NCBI GenBank assembly: GCA_037176845.1
Contig: JAYKXP010000036.1
Coordinates: 1-64,000 of the forward strand
DNA: 64,000 nt
Source: Paramarasmius palmivorus
Lineage: Eukaryota; Basidiomycota; Agaricomycetes; Agaricales; Marasmiaceae
Direction: 5' to 3'
How positions within the stretch are numbered: the first letter of the stretch is position 1; each line of letters starts with the position of its first letter. The notes under the pieces were generated by a model. It saw only the letters and a program-made list of their open reading frames with translations. It did no database searches and was not told where the DNA came from. The position numbers were made by a program, and so were the translations under genes. Shown piece after piece: positions 11,005 through 23,017 of this stretch.

Positions 11005-12489
11005 TCAGCAAGAAGGCCTCATCTGCACATGCAGAAGGACCCTCTGCAGATATCCCTCTACCTCCTGCCCTACGCTGCGCATCTTATCCAATGAATCCTG
11101 GGCAGCTTCTGTTTCCTGACAAAGCCTTTCCTTTGATGCCTTCAAGTCAGATATCACCCCTTGCAAATGCCGGACCTCTAGTTCCTGCCGCGTCCTCTCC
11201 TGGTTGAGCTCGGTGATAATCTTGTCGGCTTCTATTTTCGCCTCGCAGATCTGAACCTCGACTTTCGCCCTCTCCTCTGCCTCTTTCTGCCGTAGTTGCT
11301 GAAGCTCGAGATCGACCCTTTGTTTTTCGTCCTCCGCAGCATCCTTTAGCGACTGCTTGAGATCGTTGGCCTCCCGACGAGCTCTCTGTGCCTCCCTCAC
11401 GGAAGCATCCTTCTCCTGCTTCGCCCTGAAAGCCTTTCCCTTCGTAAAGGTCAACTCGGCCTTCGCTGCCTTGTTGCTATCAGAAAGCGACTTCGATTCC
11501 TTTTCTATCTCCAACTTCCTCGCCTGAAGGTGCTGAACTTGGAATTCAAGCTCGTGATGCTCCTTCCTCATTTCGCAAATCGCCGTATATCGCCTATCCT
11601 GCTCAGCGTCGAGTGCACTCGAAAGCTCCTCCTCAAGCATCCTGACATGTTCGTTCATTCGATTCCGGGATGATTTGACGCTCATCAGCACCTCCCGACT
11701 CTTGACGAAGTCGAAGGGTTCTTCAGGTCCGGGAGCAGGAACAATCGGAGAGGCCGGCTGCACGTTATTGAGAGGAGGTGAAGATTGGTTCGGGCAAGGA
11801 GTTGGTGGGTATACAAGACTTGCAGGCGAGTCTGTCATTTCCACATCTGAGATAGCAGGATCCGCCAGTGGATATGAAGATCGTAATGTCGAATCAGAGG
11901 GCCTTAGCACTCGATCTGGGGGAGTCGGTGAAACGGGAGATGGTAGTAATCCTTGAACGGGATGAGAGCGTTCTGGGGTCTTGTATCGAATGGGAACCTA
12001 TTTTTCTTTCAGTGTTTTGACAATCGCAGTCTCGTCACAAAGACGCACCGATGCCCGACTCATGTTAACGTTAGAAGTCGAATCCCCCATAACAGAGTAT
12101 TTTTCCTGCGGAAGTTTAAGTGAGTTCATCATTGAGCTTCTTTGTGTAGAGTCGCAAACGCACCTCATGAAAGAACTTTTGACTATCGGTACCAGTCGCA
12201 TGAATTGGATCCCCGTTGTGTAACTATACCAAGCAAAACCGGCTTAGTTGAAAGAGAAAAGTCGTTATGAAGCCTCCATACATATCTGGTATCGCTACCA
12301 AGGCAAGATCCACCAGAGCTGGTCGCGAAAGCCTATAAAAGCACGAGTCAGCGAAGAGCTTCACCCAACTCGTATTACGATTGACCAACCAACCTTTGAT
12401 TCTTTATCGTCCATGATACCAGTAGAAGGAGAACGTTTGGGTGGTGGAGGTGCAGATTGTGAAGAGTCTGGGGTAGCGCGTTTGGGCAT
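11005..12489 (-). CDS. Coiled-coil protein of unknown function
   Basis: The start at 12489 reads MPKRATPDSSQSAPPPPKRS. In-phase small exons follow, reading LHNGDPIHATGTDSQKFFHE and EKYSVMGDSTSNVNMSRAS. A long final exon (about 11005-11960) begins VPIRYKTPERSHP and runs to the stop. Its first part is Pro/Ser-rich and disordered. From about MNEHVRMLEEELSSALDAEQ to the end it is a nearly continuous heptad-rich coiled coil of about 200 residues (Glu, Lys, Arg, Gln, Leu), for example LQQLRQKEAEERAKVEVQ. No membrane segment or signal is present. The two central exons fit well; the junction after MDDKESK is uncertain. Coiled coils of this kind serve as scaffolds or in oligomerisation, and no specific role can be given. 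Confidence 0.6.
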
Positions 12490-14727
12490 AGTGATGGTGA
12501 AAAACAAAGAGCGGGGTCGTGACGATGTCACAGTTGGAGTGACTTCCATACGGTCGCGTATGAATACGGCATATGTAATATCCCTTACATACCCAGAAAC
12601 TGGAAAGTACTAAACTGGTACTGATTTGTACAATGACATAGGCAAGATACTTCTAGTGAAATGACCTCCAGATGAATCGTGAAACAGACGTAATGATCTT
12701 TCTCTATCACGGATACCAAGCCTGAAGCTGCCTGATTCTGAAGAAGTGACTAAGTAGTGATCCCGCGGCATACGCTTCGGATTGCCTTCGGAGCCTCGTG
12801 AGTGATGGAGGACTGGATAGGGATCATCAACCAGCGACTCCGAGCTTTGGAGACTTTCCCTGGATCTACAGATCGAGAAGTCCTGTTGTTCTGGGGAGAA
12901 AGATAGAGCAACGTACATGCTTGCATCGTCACGGTGGGTATAAGTCTGTCTAGGGGAGACTAGGAGACTAGGAGGAAGGGCATACCATGGATCATTACGA
13001 GGAACGAAGATGAATGTTGCAAGATACTCACCTATCATGTCCATACAATCATCAATCAACGCGCCAGACGAGACAGTTATGTTGCCGCCAACATGAGGCA
13101 TACCTGGGTTCCGAGGGGAAAGTTGCGGAGCGTGTTGAAAACGACACACCTGGATAGCACAAGCCCTTACACTCCCATCCAACCCTTGATCCAACCCCAA
13201 ACCCTCGTTGTACAATCAAAAGTTCATCTTCCTGTAATCAGTCTTACCCTATCTTATCATATCTCTCCCTTTTTCGGGGACACAACGAAATCGCAGGTGA
13301 AAGATAGATAGTTGAATTTGAACTGTTCTGACTTGAATCAACTTGATTCAAGTTGAAAGATGCGAAGAAGGGCATCGTGACTTAACCGTGACCGCGTTAC
13401 TTACGATTTTGACCATTCGTCACCGTTTCTCACGCTTCCCAGCTTGTCCTCTCACCTCCATCTCCCCCATGTGGCACGCAGTAGCATTCTTACGGCCCTC
13501 ACGGTTTCATCGCAGGTATCGATTCCTCTATTTAGTCCAGTGAAACCAAATAGTAACACATAACCCTAGATCTACACTTACAGCGGGGAACTCCAGCGAA
13601 ACTGACACCGAGGGCTCAGGGCACGGTGTACTATCTGTACCCCTATACACCGTGACGATCGTCTTCAAATGATTAATGGCTGCAGTCAAGCATCTTTGAT
13701 ATGCACGCATACCTCGGCACCGTAATCCTCATTGTTACTTCCTGCAAGCTGTCTGTCAAAGACTAGCGCTCAGCGCTCAAGAACACTGGTGCCCGCCTCG
13801 TGCATACCTTCTATTGATTAACAAGTATACATGTCCTATCTTTAAAAGCACCCTTCTGCCTGCGTACTGAAGAGATTCTGGAGTGTCAACAACTTTGTCC
13901 AGGCCTCGGGATTCGACGAGAAAATGAAGATTGTTCATCTACTCTCTCTCTGCCAACGTTCGATCACCTGGTCAAAGAGTTCACCCCCTCCATGGCCGCA
14001 AAAGGGACCTGGATATTTCTACGGCCGCATACGCATCCCTCGGGGCTTTTGTCTCGTTGTTATGGATTTTATGGGATATTTAATCTGGGTGTCCCAATAT
14101 CAGGTGTATGGTCACCGTGTATCTCTCACGGTTTCGGAGTAGTTCTGATCATGTTGGCTTACTCGGGCTACTCCAAGACCACAAACAGATGGCTCTCATT
14201 CTTCCCATTGGCCAACACAGGCACGTACTTCGGTTCAACAGCTAAATTCATAAGTAATTAATATTTTTCCTGAGCAGGCTCGAATTGTCTCCCGGTTACT
14301 TTTTCGATGGCAGACTGCAGTCGTCTGGGGAATCTACGCTCGATTTCTACATTCTACCCGTTGTCGTTCAAGCTTCATATCACACACGCGTCCTACAAGC
14401 CTATGGCCCATCTTCCTTCACGGCTATTCACAGACAACAGGCGGATACAACGTGTAGCCATTCCTACTCGCAAAAGTAGTCACGCCCGGTTTCGTCGAAC
14501 GGTGCAAAGTGAGCGCTCGTTCCTAGTATGCATATGGAAGTATTCTCAGATCTTGACACGAGAACTAGGAGCGCAGTGACTGCTTCGTGAGATTTGTCAT
14601 TACTAAACAAGTCGGAATCATCGAATGTAATCGAACGACCACCCCGTGAAAGTAGCGTGGAACATTCAGGTAATAAGGCGGTCCTTTCCCTGTGGGCTCC
14701 CTTGTCCTCTCTTCCCCTTCAGACGGG
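12490..14727. other. Gene-poor stretch with an uncertain ORF and a possible membrane-protein relic
   Basis: A 201-codon minus-strand frame (12610-13215) has no ATG at its 5' end and no family resemblance. Its C-terminal half (SSESLVDDPYPVLHHSRGSE) could be the last exon of an unrecognised gene. Around 14005-14090 (plus) a frame reads AAYASLGAFVSLLWILWDI and then stops. This resembles the first helix of agaric 7TM-type proteins, but nothing continuous follows. I call neither as a gene. Confidence 0.3.
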
Positions 14728-16297
14728 ATGGCCCCCGTACACACCTTTCCCCTGTCAAAGGAGTTCGACACGCTCATCAACTCAAACTTTTCCACGCCAT
14801 ACGATCCTGCAACGGGCGAATGTCTCAACATCAATGGGTGTAGGACAATCTTCGGAATTCTATGGAGCTGCGTTTCTGTGGTCTTAATTTGCACCTGGGT
14901 CGCTATCCATCCCGACGTCCCAAAAATTGAAACCCATCCCTTGGTCATGCTCTATCATAACCTCGAGCTCATGTTCGCAGCGCTCCTGTCGCCCGAACTT
15001 GTTATCCTTTGGGCCATGAGGCAGTGGTCGTATGCAACGAATATGATCAAGCGGAATCCTCTTAAACGTGAGTCCCAATTCGTTGCACACCAGAGTTGAT
15101 TGTTCAGTCTGGATCAGAGCTTCATTGGGGGAAATCTCATGCATTCTTTATTCTGATGCGAGGATTGGTTGTGTATGAAGACGGCCAATATCGCGAGATT
15201 CAGGTTTGCTGTTAACGCTTCTATATGGCATGCTGACACTCATTCGATGAAAACAGATAGATTCAACCCCGAATGATCATGATAACGATGAAATACAATT
15301 TGTGAAACATAACCGTGGCAGCCAGGTATGCCCTTTCACCATCCTTGGGCCGGGGAGTTATTAACGCAAGTTGATTGTCCAGGATTCTCAGAAATGTTCT
15401 CTCGACGAACTTATTTCGCAAGGGAATCTCATATTGTCGGAATCCGAAGTCAGGGACAGAAGTCACGCCGACCTCTTCGCCAAACTCATCGCCTTGTTGC
15501 AGACCACTTGGTTTGTGGTGCAGGTTTTTGCTCGCGTAGCAGAAGGCCTTGCACTGAGCGAACTCGAGGTTCTTGCTTTGGGGTTTGCACTCCTCAACTT
15601 TGGGACGTTTTTCCTTTGGTGGAGCAAACCGCTTCGTGTCCAGTACCCTGTTCGCATCTTCCTGAGGAAGGAATCGGCGGACCCTTCGTCCGGAAATAAG
15701 CAAAGTTTGTGCGAATGGATTCGAGAGGGAGTTCTTGCCCTTCTCAAGCATATATGGAACAAAGACACCAAAGGTTGGAATTGGCCCCAGTGGATATCAA
15801 TGTTGCTCATGCTTCCACTATATATGGGGTGGCGAATTTTTGGGATATGTGCCACCATGCTCGACGAGGATGTTGCTGATATTTGGAATTTGGACATCTC
15901 AAAGGTTTTATTTTCTTCAGCAGGCGAGCACGAGAAAGCACCACTTCGTCTTTACCTGCCCGTCTATCTCATTGCATTTGCATTCGGCGCTGTGCACTGT
16001 ATCCCTTGGTTCTTCGAATTCCCTACCCACATTGAGCAGTGGTGTTGGCGTATCGCTGCTCTCATCGTCCTTGTCGCGCCGATTGCGACAGCCTTTGTTC
16101 ATGTATATGGGAAAGTGCTAGCCCGACAGACTGGACCGCTCAAAACAGCAGTGTGGCTTAGCGCTCCTGTTATGTTCGGATTATATGCTGCTGCGAGATG
16201 GACTCTCCTTGGTCTTGCCTTGCTGGCCTTGCGAGACCTTCCTCAAAGCGCTTTGCAGACTACACATTGGACCACTTTCATACCTCACATAGGTTGA
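14728..16297 (+). CDS. Multi-pass membrane protein, four-copy family, divergent member
   Basis: Function unknown. Exons start at ATG 14728 (MAPVHTFPL), continue through a segment reading QLHWGKSHAFFILMRGLVVYEDG, and end in a long exon (15383-16297). Family landmarks appear in order: LNINGCRTI, SVVLICTWVAIHPDVP, ELVILWAMRQ, RSHADLFAKLIALLQTTWF, LSELEVLALGFALLNFGTFFLWWSKPLRV, FGAVHCIPWFFEFPTHIEQ and ALRDLPQSALQTTHWTTFIPHIG. About eight hydrophobic helices are visible. This copy is the most divergent: the usual EYGWGxTHGxFVIMGGFALYDG reads HWGKSHAFFILMRGLVVYEDG. The signal-like MLLLYALARP start of the copies at 21738 and 63439 is absent here, although an upstream exon is possible (a CAG acceptor precedes the ATG). 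The motif set resembles a widespread but uncharacterised fungal membrane family. Confidence 0.8.
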
Positions 16298-16977
16298 TAC
16301 GAAATGATATGATTCTCTTCCTGACAAAGTATAGTACTTCAGAATAGTAACCTGTATACGCGGCACCTTGCCCTCGAGTTGTACCTTATGTATCATTGTA
16401 TCAATGTTCCGCCGCCCTGTGTAACTCTACTCACATTAATTAAAATATTACCACCATACACCACTCAGATACATACAAAAGATCTCAACATTCCACTCAT
16501 CTCGGTGACTATACACCCGGCGATCACACTCTGAACACGAGGATACACCTGGGTAAACAGGTAAGTATTCGTAGGTACGCCCCACACAGCCCATAAATAA
16601 AACTTAATGTATGAAAAAGGGTATGTACGTTCATTAATAACGGGTACATCGCGAAAGGTAAGACGACGATAGCGCCATAAGGTATATACTGAATCGGTAA
16701 CGAGGAGTACCTATCGAAGGCAAGGTAGCTGAAAGCGCGGAGGTAGAGGAGATAGAGGTAGAGATAGTTAAAGAGGCAGAGGGGCAGAGAGGTAGAGAGT
16801 ACAGCGAGACATGTACAAGAAACAAGGAATCGAAACCCAAGAGTCGTATCATACGGAACGGAATAAAACGAGCGGACGAGCCAGCACCCGACTACATCAA
16901 AGGTGGAGGCTCAACACCACCAACTAACGGTCGCCTCGCTGGAAGCGACCAACACCGACTACAACATGCTATCGTAT
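16298..16977. other. Convergent 3' flanks with a purine-rich tract
   Basis: This lies between a plus gene ending at 16297 and a minus gene ending at 16978. A G/A-rich, loosely repetitive tract (AGAGGTAGAG units) occupies about 16735-16805. No coding potential is recognised. Confidence 0.45.
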
Positions 16978-19280
16978 CTACGCGGTAGGCTCAACACCAT
17001 AGGCACCCCTGCTTGGGCTCATCGCACCACCGGCAAGGGGTCTACCCACGGGAGGCGACATGACTCTCTGCACGCCGCCGTTGTTGTTGTTACCACCAGC
17101 CTGGGCCTTTTGCCTTTCTGCGTATGCCCTCAGCATGTCATCTGGGCTCATAGGCGTGTATGGGATGTTGCCAATAGTCCCACTAGTAGGCGTGAATGGG
17201 TTGCCATTAGGGAAGGAAGGCGTGATAGGCGAGGCGGTGAAGAGAGTGGGATCGTCAGATTCGAAGGTCTTGGTGTGGACTGGGGTAGGAAGGGTTGGCA
17301 TGTTAGCGTATTGTGCTTCTTCTTCGGCGGTGGGATATTCGGTGGCTTGAGAGCGCATCACTAAAGAGGAATGGGTTAGCGCAAGATCGAGGGCAGAAGG
17401 AGTTACGATAAAAGATGGGTGTTAAAAAGGATTATCTCCGTAAAAGGTTGCTTGAAGATGGTGACCATGACGGATGCATTCTCCGGCCGTGATGGGCACC
17501 AAGAGTAGAAAGAGCGACCAGATGGTGGCTAACAGTGATGATCACAGAACTTTAGGGGATAACACAAACGACGACTTTGAACGTCGGCTTTGTGAGAGGA
17601 TCCCAATCACCCTTCGGGCGGTAGAACCCATGTGGGAACGGCATAATCACCCACATCACCGACGAGCCACAGCTCGCGGGGGTAAACAACGCCGTATAGT
17701 CCGTAATTGTGTCAGTGACGCCACTAATGGAAGGTGAATCATGGTGGGCGCCACCGGCGAAACGAAGTTGCCGGGTCGACGGGAATGGTTTTGTCCTTTG
17801 GCAAGACCTTGAGAGCAAGAAGCTCGTAGAAGACATAAAGAAGAAAGAAATCCCAAGGAACAGAGACGACAGATGGATAGAAAACGAAGAAGAAAACGCG
17901 AAGGAGCCATGAACAAAAAGGTACTCACTCGAAAGCGCAGGACCAACATCCTCATCGCGCTCCATACCACCGACACGCATCCTGATATCCTCAGTAGAGA
18001 GGCTGAAAGCACCAGCCTTCTGCTTGGGCGACATGGCATCATCAGCCTCCTGAGCAAGAGTAGTGTCCAAGGTCGTCGTAGAGACGTTCAGATGCGAAGT
18101 ACCAATCGAAGCGCTGCCAAAAGCTCATCAACATCCATCTCAAGGGATCAAATTGCACTTACGAATGACCATGGTTGGGGAGTGGAGGTACAAAGCCATT
18201 ATGGAACGCCCTAGACTGTCCAGCAACCGATCTTCTCTCATACGCCGATCTCCTCGATTCACCGGAAGGCCTAGGCCTGGGGTGTGCAGACTCTGCAAAG
18301 GAGATCCTAGAAACTCTCTCTGCAGCCTGTGCATTCGAATAGGCCGACGAACGCAATCCAACACCAACAGTCCTTGTCGTCTGCGCCATCTCAGGCTGTA
18401 CGGCATATCCACCACCAGCACCGAACCCGGCTTGGTTCTGCATGCTGCTAGCAGTAGACATGGGGCGAATACCTCCAGCGCCGTGGCCAAATGAGAATCC
18501 AGAGGCACGGGGATCGCCAGCCATGGAAGCGCGAATAGCAGCTTGAGCACCAGCGGCGGACATGGATCTCCAGTCGGTGGAGATGGTCGACATACGCTTG
18601 TCGACGTGGTCGGCGAAAGATTTCCTGCGTTCGGAGGTCTTCTTTCTCTGCCATTTCATGTATGCCAATACACAGGCTCCGATGAAAAGCAGAGGAATGA
18701 GGACGGCTGCGGCAATCTTTCCGCGATGGGAAGACTCTGGTTCAGGTTTGGCATCAAAGTCGTTCTTGGTGCTGGCGGAGATGGCATCGGAGGTCAGAGG
18801 GGTCTCTTTGCTGTAGGTGACGTTGAAAAGAGGTGCAGCAGGGAGAGAAGACATCCATATATCCTTGTTGCCGGCATCAATGGCTTTGAGTTGAAGGGTT
18901 ACCGGGGAGGTGTAGTTCCACCATTCTGGATTGAGTTGTGCGGAGAAGGAGCCGTCACTGAAGGGAACATTTTTCCAGATGTGAGCGCGGGGGTTCGTGG
19001 ACTATAACGAGACATCAGTAATAAACATAAAGAGTGGAAAGACGATACTAACTGTCTTGATTGTGGGAGTGTAAAGGTAGAAATCCAACTTTCCGCTTGA
19101 AGGAGCCGGATCCATGCAATTCACGTCCCAAGTGATAAGCATCGGATCGTTGGCACTCTGCACCGACGAGGCCTTTGGAGCCGTATAGAAACCAGCCGAA
19201 CCACAGGCTGCTCTCTTCTCTGGGGTGTGAAGAGAACGTTTATGGCCCAAATGGGTGAGGTGAATACGTTGAATAGCCAT
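16978..19280 (-). CDS. Single-pass membrane protein with extracellular domain, unknown function
   Basis: Four exons (19053-19280, 18163-19001, 17929-18113, 16978-17360) give about 544 residues with matching phases. The N-terminal part carries LITWDVNCMDPAPSSGKLDFYLY, WKNVPFSDGSFSAQLNPEWW and SPVTLQLKAIDAG, a beta-rich, wall-facing style of domain. One helix, IAAAVLIPLLFIGACVLAYM, is followed by basic KWQRKK, a stop-transfer signal. The cytoplasmic tail is long, Ser/Gly/Pro-rich and low complexity, ending GAMSPSRGAYGVEPTA. No clear signal peptide is seen after the ATG at 19280, so an upstream or alternative first exon is possible. The third intron is about 568 bases, some ten times the local norm. 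The layout suggests a surface sensor or cell-wall-associated protein; that is inference only. Confidence 0.75.
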
Positions 19281-19924
19281 TTCTTCTTGTTCTTCTTCGT
19301 GGATTTTTTTGAAAAGAATGTACTTGTTCTGAGAGTAAGGAATGTAGAGAGGAATGAATGAAGGGGGACGGGGAAAGGGAAATGTCGAGGTCGTTGCCCA
19401 AGACGGGGAAGGGACGGTGACGGGGAAGAGAGATGGGGAACAACGAACAAGAGCTCGCAAAACGTCTCACGCTCAGGAGAGGTTGTTTGGCGTCGTGTTT
19501 GGTATCAATCAGAAACGTCGGCAAAGCAAGCGGCAGTTTTAGTCGTTCTTGGCAATTCCGCTTTCCTTTTTCTTCTCCCTTCCGTCCACTCCGGCTGATG
19601 CTCCACAACGCTCAGGCGCTGAAATTGTGACTGGCTGACAATGCTAGTAAGAGTTCCGGGAATGCATTAGAGATGTCAGAGATGTGGATATGATGCTCCA
19701 GAGAATGAGAGCCAAGAATTCGGTAACCATCTATAATATTTGACAGAACGTTTATCAGTTGCCATCATCAAGGAAGCAACCGAATATCACAAACAGCTTA
19801 AACGAAATGCGTTTGGAACAAAGATCCAAGATCCTCATGGACATATCCTATACATAAATCTCTTGGTTCATGATCAAGAAAAGTAACGGTGTATGAGTCA
19901 AAAATGTCGACTATCTTCAATACA
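19281..19924. other. 5' flank of the single-pass membrane gene
   Basis: Pyrimidine-rich on the minus strand just upstream of 19280, as is common in fungal promoters and 5' UTRs. No gene is seen before the tRNA. Confidence 0.4.
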
Positions 19925-20004
19925 TGGGGGTACCGCGGATCGAACGCGGGACCTTCAGAAGGATTGACTTCAGTCTGCTGCTCTCCCAGCTGAGCTATAC
20001 CCCC
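19925..20004 (-). tRNA. tRNA-Phe (GAA), probable, with a short intron
   Basis: On the minus strand the cloverleaf is clear. The acceptor GGGGGTA pairs with TACCCCC, with A as discriminator. The D arm is GCTC...GAGC, and the T arm is CCGCG-TTCGATC-CGCGG. The anticodon loop begins CTGAAG, giving GAA (Phe). The gene is 80 bases, about seven more than an intronless tRNA. Placing an intron of about 7 bases (TCAATCC) after position 37 restores a TCTGA strand that pairs with GCAGA except for one G-A mismatch at 27:43. CCA is not encoded. The identity rests on the loop reading, and the intron limits are inferred. Confidence 0.85.
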
Positions 20005-20241
20005 TGATAGCTAGATTGATTGCCCTACATAGCTCGTGCGATCTAGTAGACGTCAAGCAGGCAAGTTACTAAACTATCGCACGAATGCACTTATCGTCAA
20101 AGATAATTGAATAAACAAAAACGAAACGGTACAGGTATGATGTCGTCCGAATCATAGCACTTTCATACTAGGAATCTACAAATATGCGGCGAACAGATTA
20201 GTGAAACGACGCCACAACTTGAATTCCTGGACATACCCAGA

Positions 20242-21738
20242 TTAATCAATATGTGGGATGAACGAAGTCCATTGCACATTTCTATATGCGCTTCTGGGAA
20301 GATCTCGTAACGCCTTGAATGCAAGAACGATGAGAGTAACTCTGAAGACGATGTATGCAACAGCAAGGACAGCTATGATAATCCATATCAAGCGTCTTTG
20401 AAACAGGTCCTGCCTCTTCCTGTAGAAACTATGCATAATCAACATCGCAATGGGGGAAGCCGCGACCGCAACTGCCGAGATACGCCAAAGCTTTTGCTCT
20501 GTATGCGTCGGAAATCGGAAGCTCCACGGGATACAGTGGATGGCACCGAATACAGCTGCAATCATGTACACAGCAACATAAAGATAGACGAGATCGTCAT
20601 CGAATCTGGAGGAGATGAGGATTTTTAGGTCCTTTTGGTCTGTGTCAAAGTAGATATTAAGGGTGATTTGCCATAACGGGTTGATGATGTGCTTGACGAC
20701 CCGCAAAGCTTAATTTCTCGGATGTGTGGCTGCTGGGCTGAGTGTTTTATCCTTTGTTATCCCTCCTTTTCGCCAATGAACTCGTAATGGTTGTCCAACA
20801 CGAAGTGGCTTGTTCCACCACAAAGCGTAGGTGATGAAATTGAGAATGGCAAACCCAACCGTGATGATCTCCAGCTCCGTCATGGCGAACCCTTTGACGG
20901 CACGAGCAATGACGTGAAGTATAAACCAGGTAGTCTGTATGACTGCGATGGACTTGGAAATGAAATCCCCGTGGCTTCGATCCTTGATTTCGTCCTCAGT
21001 GATGGTAATATATTCTTTGGCAACGAGAAACTCGAGTAGGCTTGTGGAGGATGTCTGGGAAGCCGTGTTATCTTTATGCCTCTGCATTTGATAACAACCA
21101 TTCAGAAACATGACACAGGTTGCCACATCAAGTCAGAAGACCTACTGCGTCACCCTCGAGACAGTTCCGATGCTTTTCATGGTAAGTCTTGATGTTTTCC
21201 CAATCCCTTTCTGCATACCCGTCATACGGTCGGCTCTTCTTTCCGTTGCTTCTATCGGTTTCCCATAAATATCCACGAAACTCATTGCCGTCGTACAGAG
21301 CGAAGCCTCCCATTATTACGAAGTATCCATGAGTCGCTCCCCATCCGTATTCTTGGATGAATATTTTAGCACTATTTAGACAATTATCAAAGTCCAAAAC
21401 TCACGTTTAAACCTATCCCCAATTGCTCGCGCAGACTTCCGCTGCCTCATAGCCCATAAAATCATGAATTCAGGTGCGAGGACGGCAATGACCATGAGTA
21501 TCAAGTTGTGGTAGAATATGGTCATCCGATTCGTACCGACAAGTGGAATATGTGGATGAATAGCGACCCAGGTGCATATAAATATGACGGAAAGACAGCC
21601 CCAAATGATATCGGTAACGGTCCTACATCCTATAATGTCAGTGCATTCGCCAACCGGTCCAGAAGGTGTGGAATCGTCTGAAGAAGCGGATGGGATATTC
21701 GAAGCAATGGGCCTCGCGAGAGCGTATAGAAGGAGCAT
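20242..21738 (-). pseudogene. Multi-pass membrane family copy, probably broken
   Basis: The start at 21738 reads MLLLYALARPIAS, a signal-like or first helix shared with the copy at 63439. Family motifs follow: CTDIIGCRTVTDIIWGCLSV, FICTWVAIHPHIP, EYGWGATHGYFVIMGGFALYDG, RSHGDFISKSIAVIQTTWF and LWWNKPLRV. A TAA stop then falls in frame at 20707-20709, just after ATHPRN. The same frame continues downstream to FGAIHCIPWSFRFPTHTEQ and VQWTSFIPHID. Compared with the copy at 24958-26544, about 20 residues of the fifth hydrophobic helix are also missing after the stop. Either lesion alone could be argued away by splicing, but together they suggest a pseudogene or a truncated protein. The function of the family is unknown. 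Confidence 0.7.
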
Positions 21739-23017
21739 GGACGCTTGAAGAATGGAAGTGCACCACCGGGATGGTGTTCATGGTGTCTACATGTGCAGCC
21801 CACGTTGTATCAGGAATGACTTACTGGATTAAATCTTATTTGACGGTCTCATTAACTCGGTCACACCTGGGGCGAAAATGGAAAGTACTTACTACATGCG
21901 ATATGCGCGTATTATCATAGAACAACTTCCTAGTGATCGTATCTTCTTGGTTCGAAACACAGGACATATCCTGGGGCAATCAAATCAGCATCAGATGGAT
22001 TTCTGGAGGCGAGGAGTGGAAACTGAAGCGGTGATTGTGAATCGGGTACATAATCATCACCAAGGACTACGCTACCTAGTGATATGTAGTTGGTAGACGC
22101 ATCCTGTGGAAGATTATGCTCAAGGTAACCAAGAATATATTCAAGGTACTGTACAAAGCATGTGTTATATACATACGAGTTTCGCGCTGAGTGGTAATGT
22201 ACAGAACTCGAAGAGTTTGCCGTGAAGGCGACGTAAAAGCCGTAAAAGCGGCAAGATTTTGTCCGTTTGCTGATGGCCCGCCGCCCCACTACAGAGACGT
22301 ACCGAAACTTTGTTCCGCCACTAGTTAACAGATGTGAATATCATATTGTAAACAATGATGAGAACCATGATCCGAGTCGCTAGTGCTAAAAAAGCACTGT
22401 AGCTAAGGTTGCAGAAGCGATTGGGCAGCCGAAACTTGCAAGTTTGGTGGCATCGTCATCACGGAAAGAGACTCGGAGCTAGATTGAAAGCGCGAGAACT
22501 GAACAGTGTAGAGTCATGCCGTCATACTGTGCAGTGCACGCAGATTTGGCCAAGGCCGTGAAGGCGGCACAGTAGGACACCCATGTAAAATCAAGTGTCG
22601 TTTCTCACCTAGTAGGCTAGCCTATCAATAGAACAATAGATTGGAGGCTTTTGTATGATATCTTCTCAACTGAGATACTATAAATAACATACTACCACAT
22701 CGCTTGCGATCGTCAGGTAGTATCGTCAGTCTGGATTCTCGAGACTAATAAATACTCAAACCACATGCATGTTCAACCGTCGCTGATAACCGTGACAGCC
22801 TCAGCTGCTACGTGAGATTAACGCTACAGCTCCCAGATCCGGCTCAATCTCAGCTGACTTTGCCGCCTCTGGGTGATTTTCTACATTTCTGCCGTAAAAA
22901 GCGGCACAGGAAGTCGTATCATGGCCGGGAGCCTGAATGACTGCTTCATATGGATTAAAACTCCCGCGTAACGCACATCTTTCATACAAAGATAAATAGG
23001 GATTTGGGTGGACTATG
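21739..23017. other. Intergenic, no gene seen
   Basis: Holds the promoter of the 21738 gene. A minus-strand open frame at 21930-22289 has no ATG-proximal context or recognised motif. The rest is AT-rich with nothing recognisable. Confidence 0.35.

Noticed and set aside
12610..13215. 201-codon minus-strand ORF as a gene
   Set aside because: Starts at TTG, not ATG; no motif; may only be part of a last exon.
16735..16805. Purine-rich repeat as a CRISPR or functional array
   Set aside because: Irregular units without spacers; an ordinary low-complexity tract in a fungal genome.
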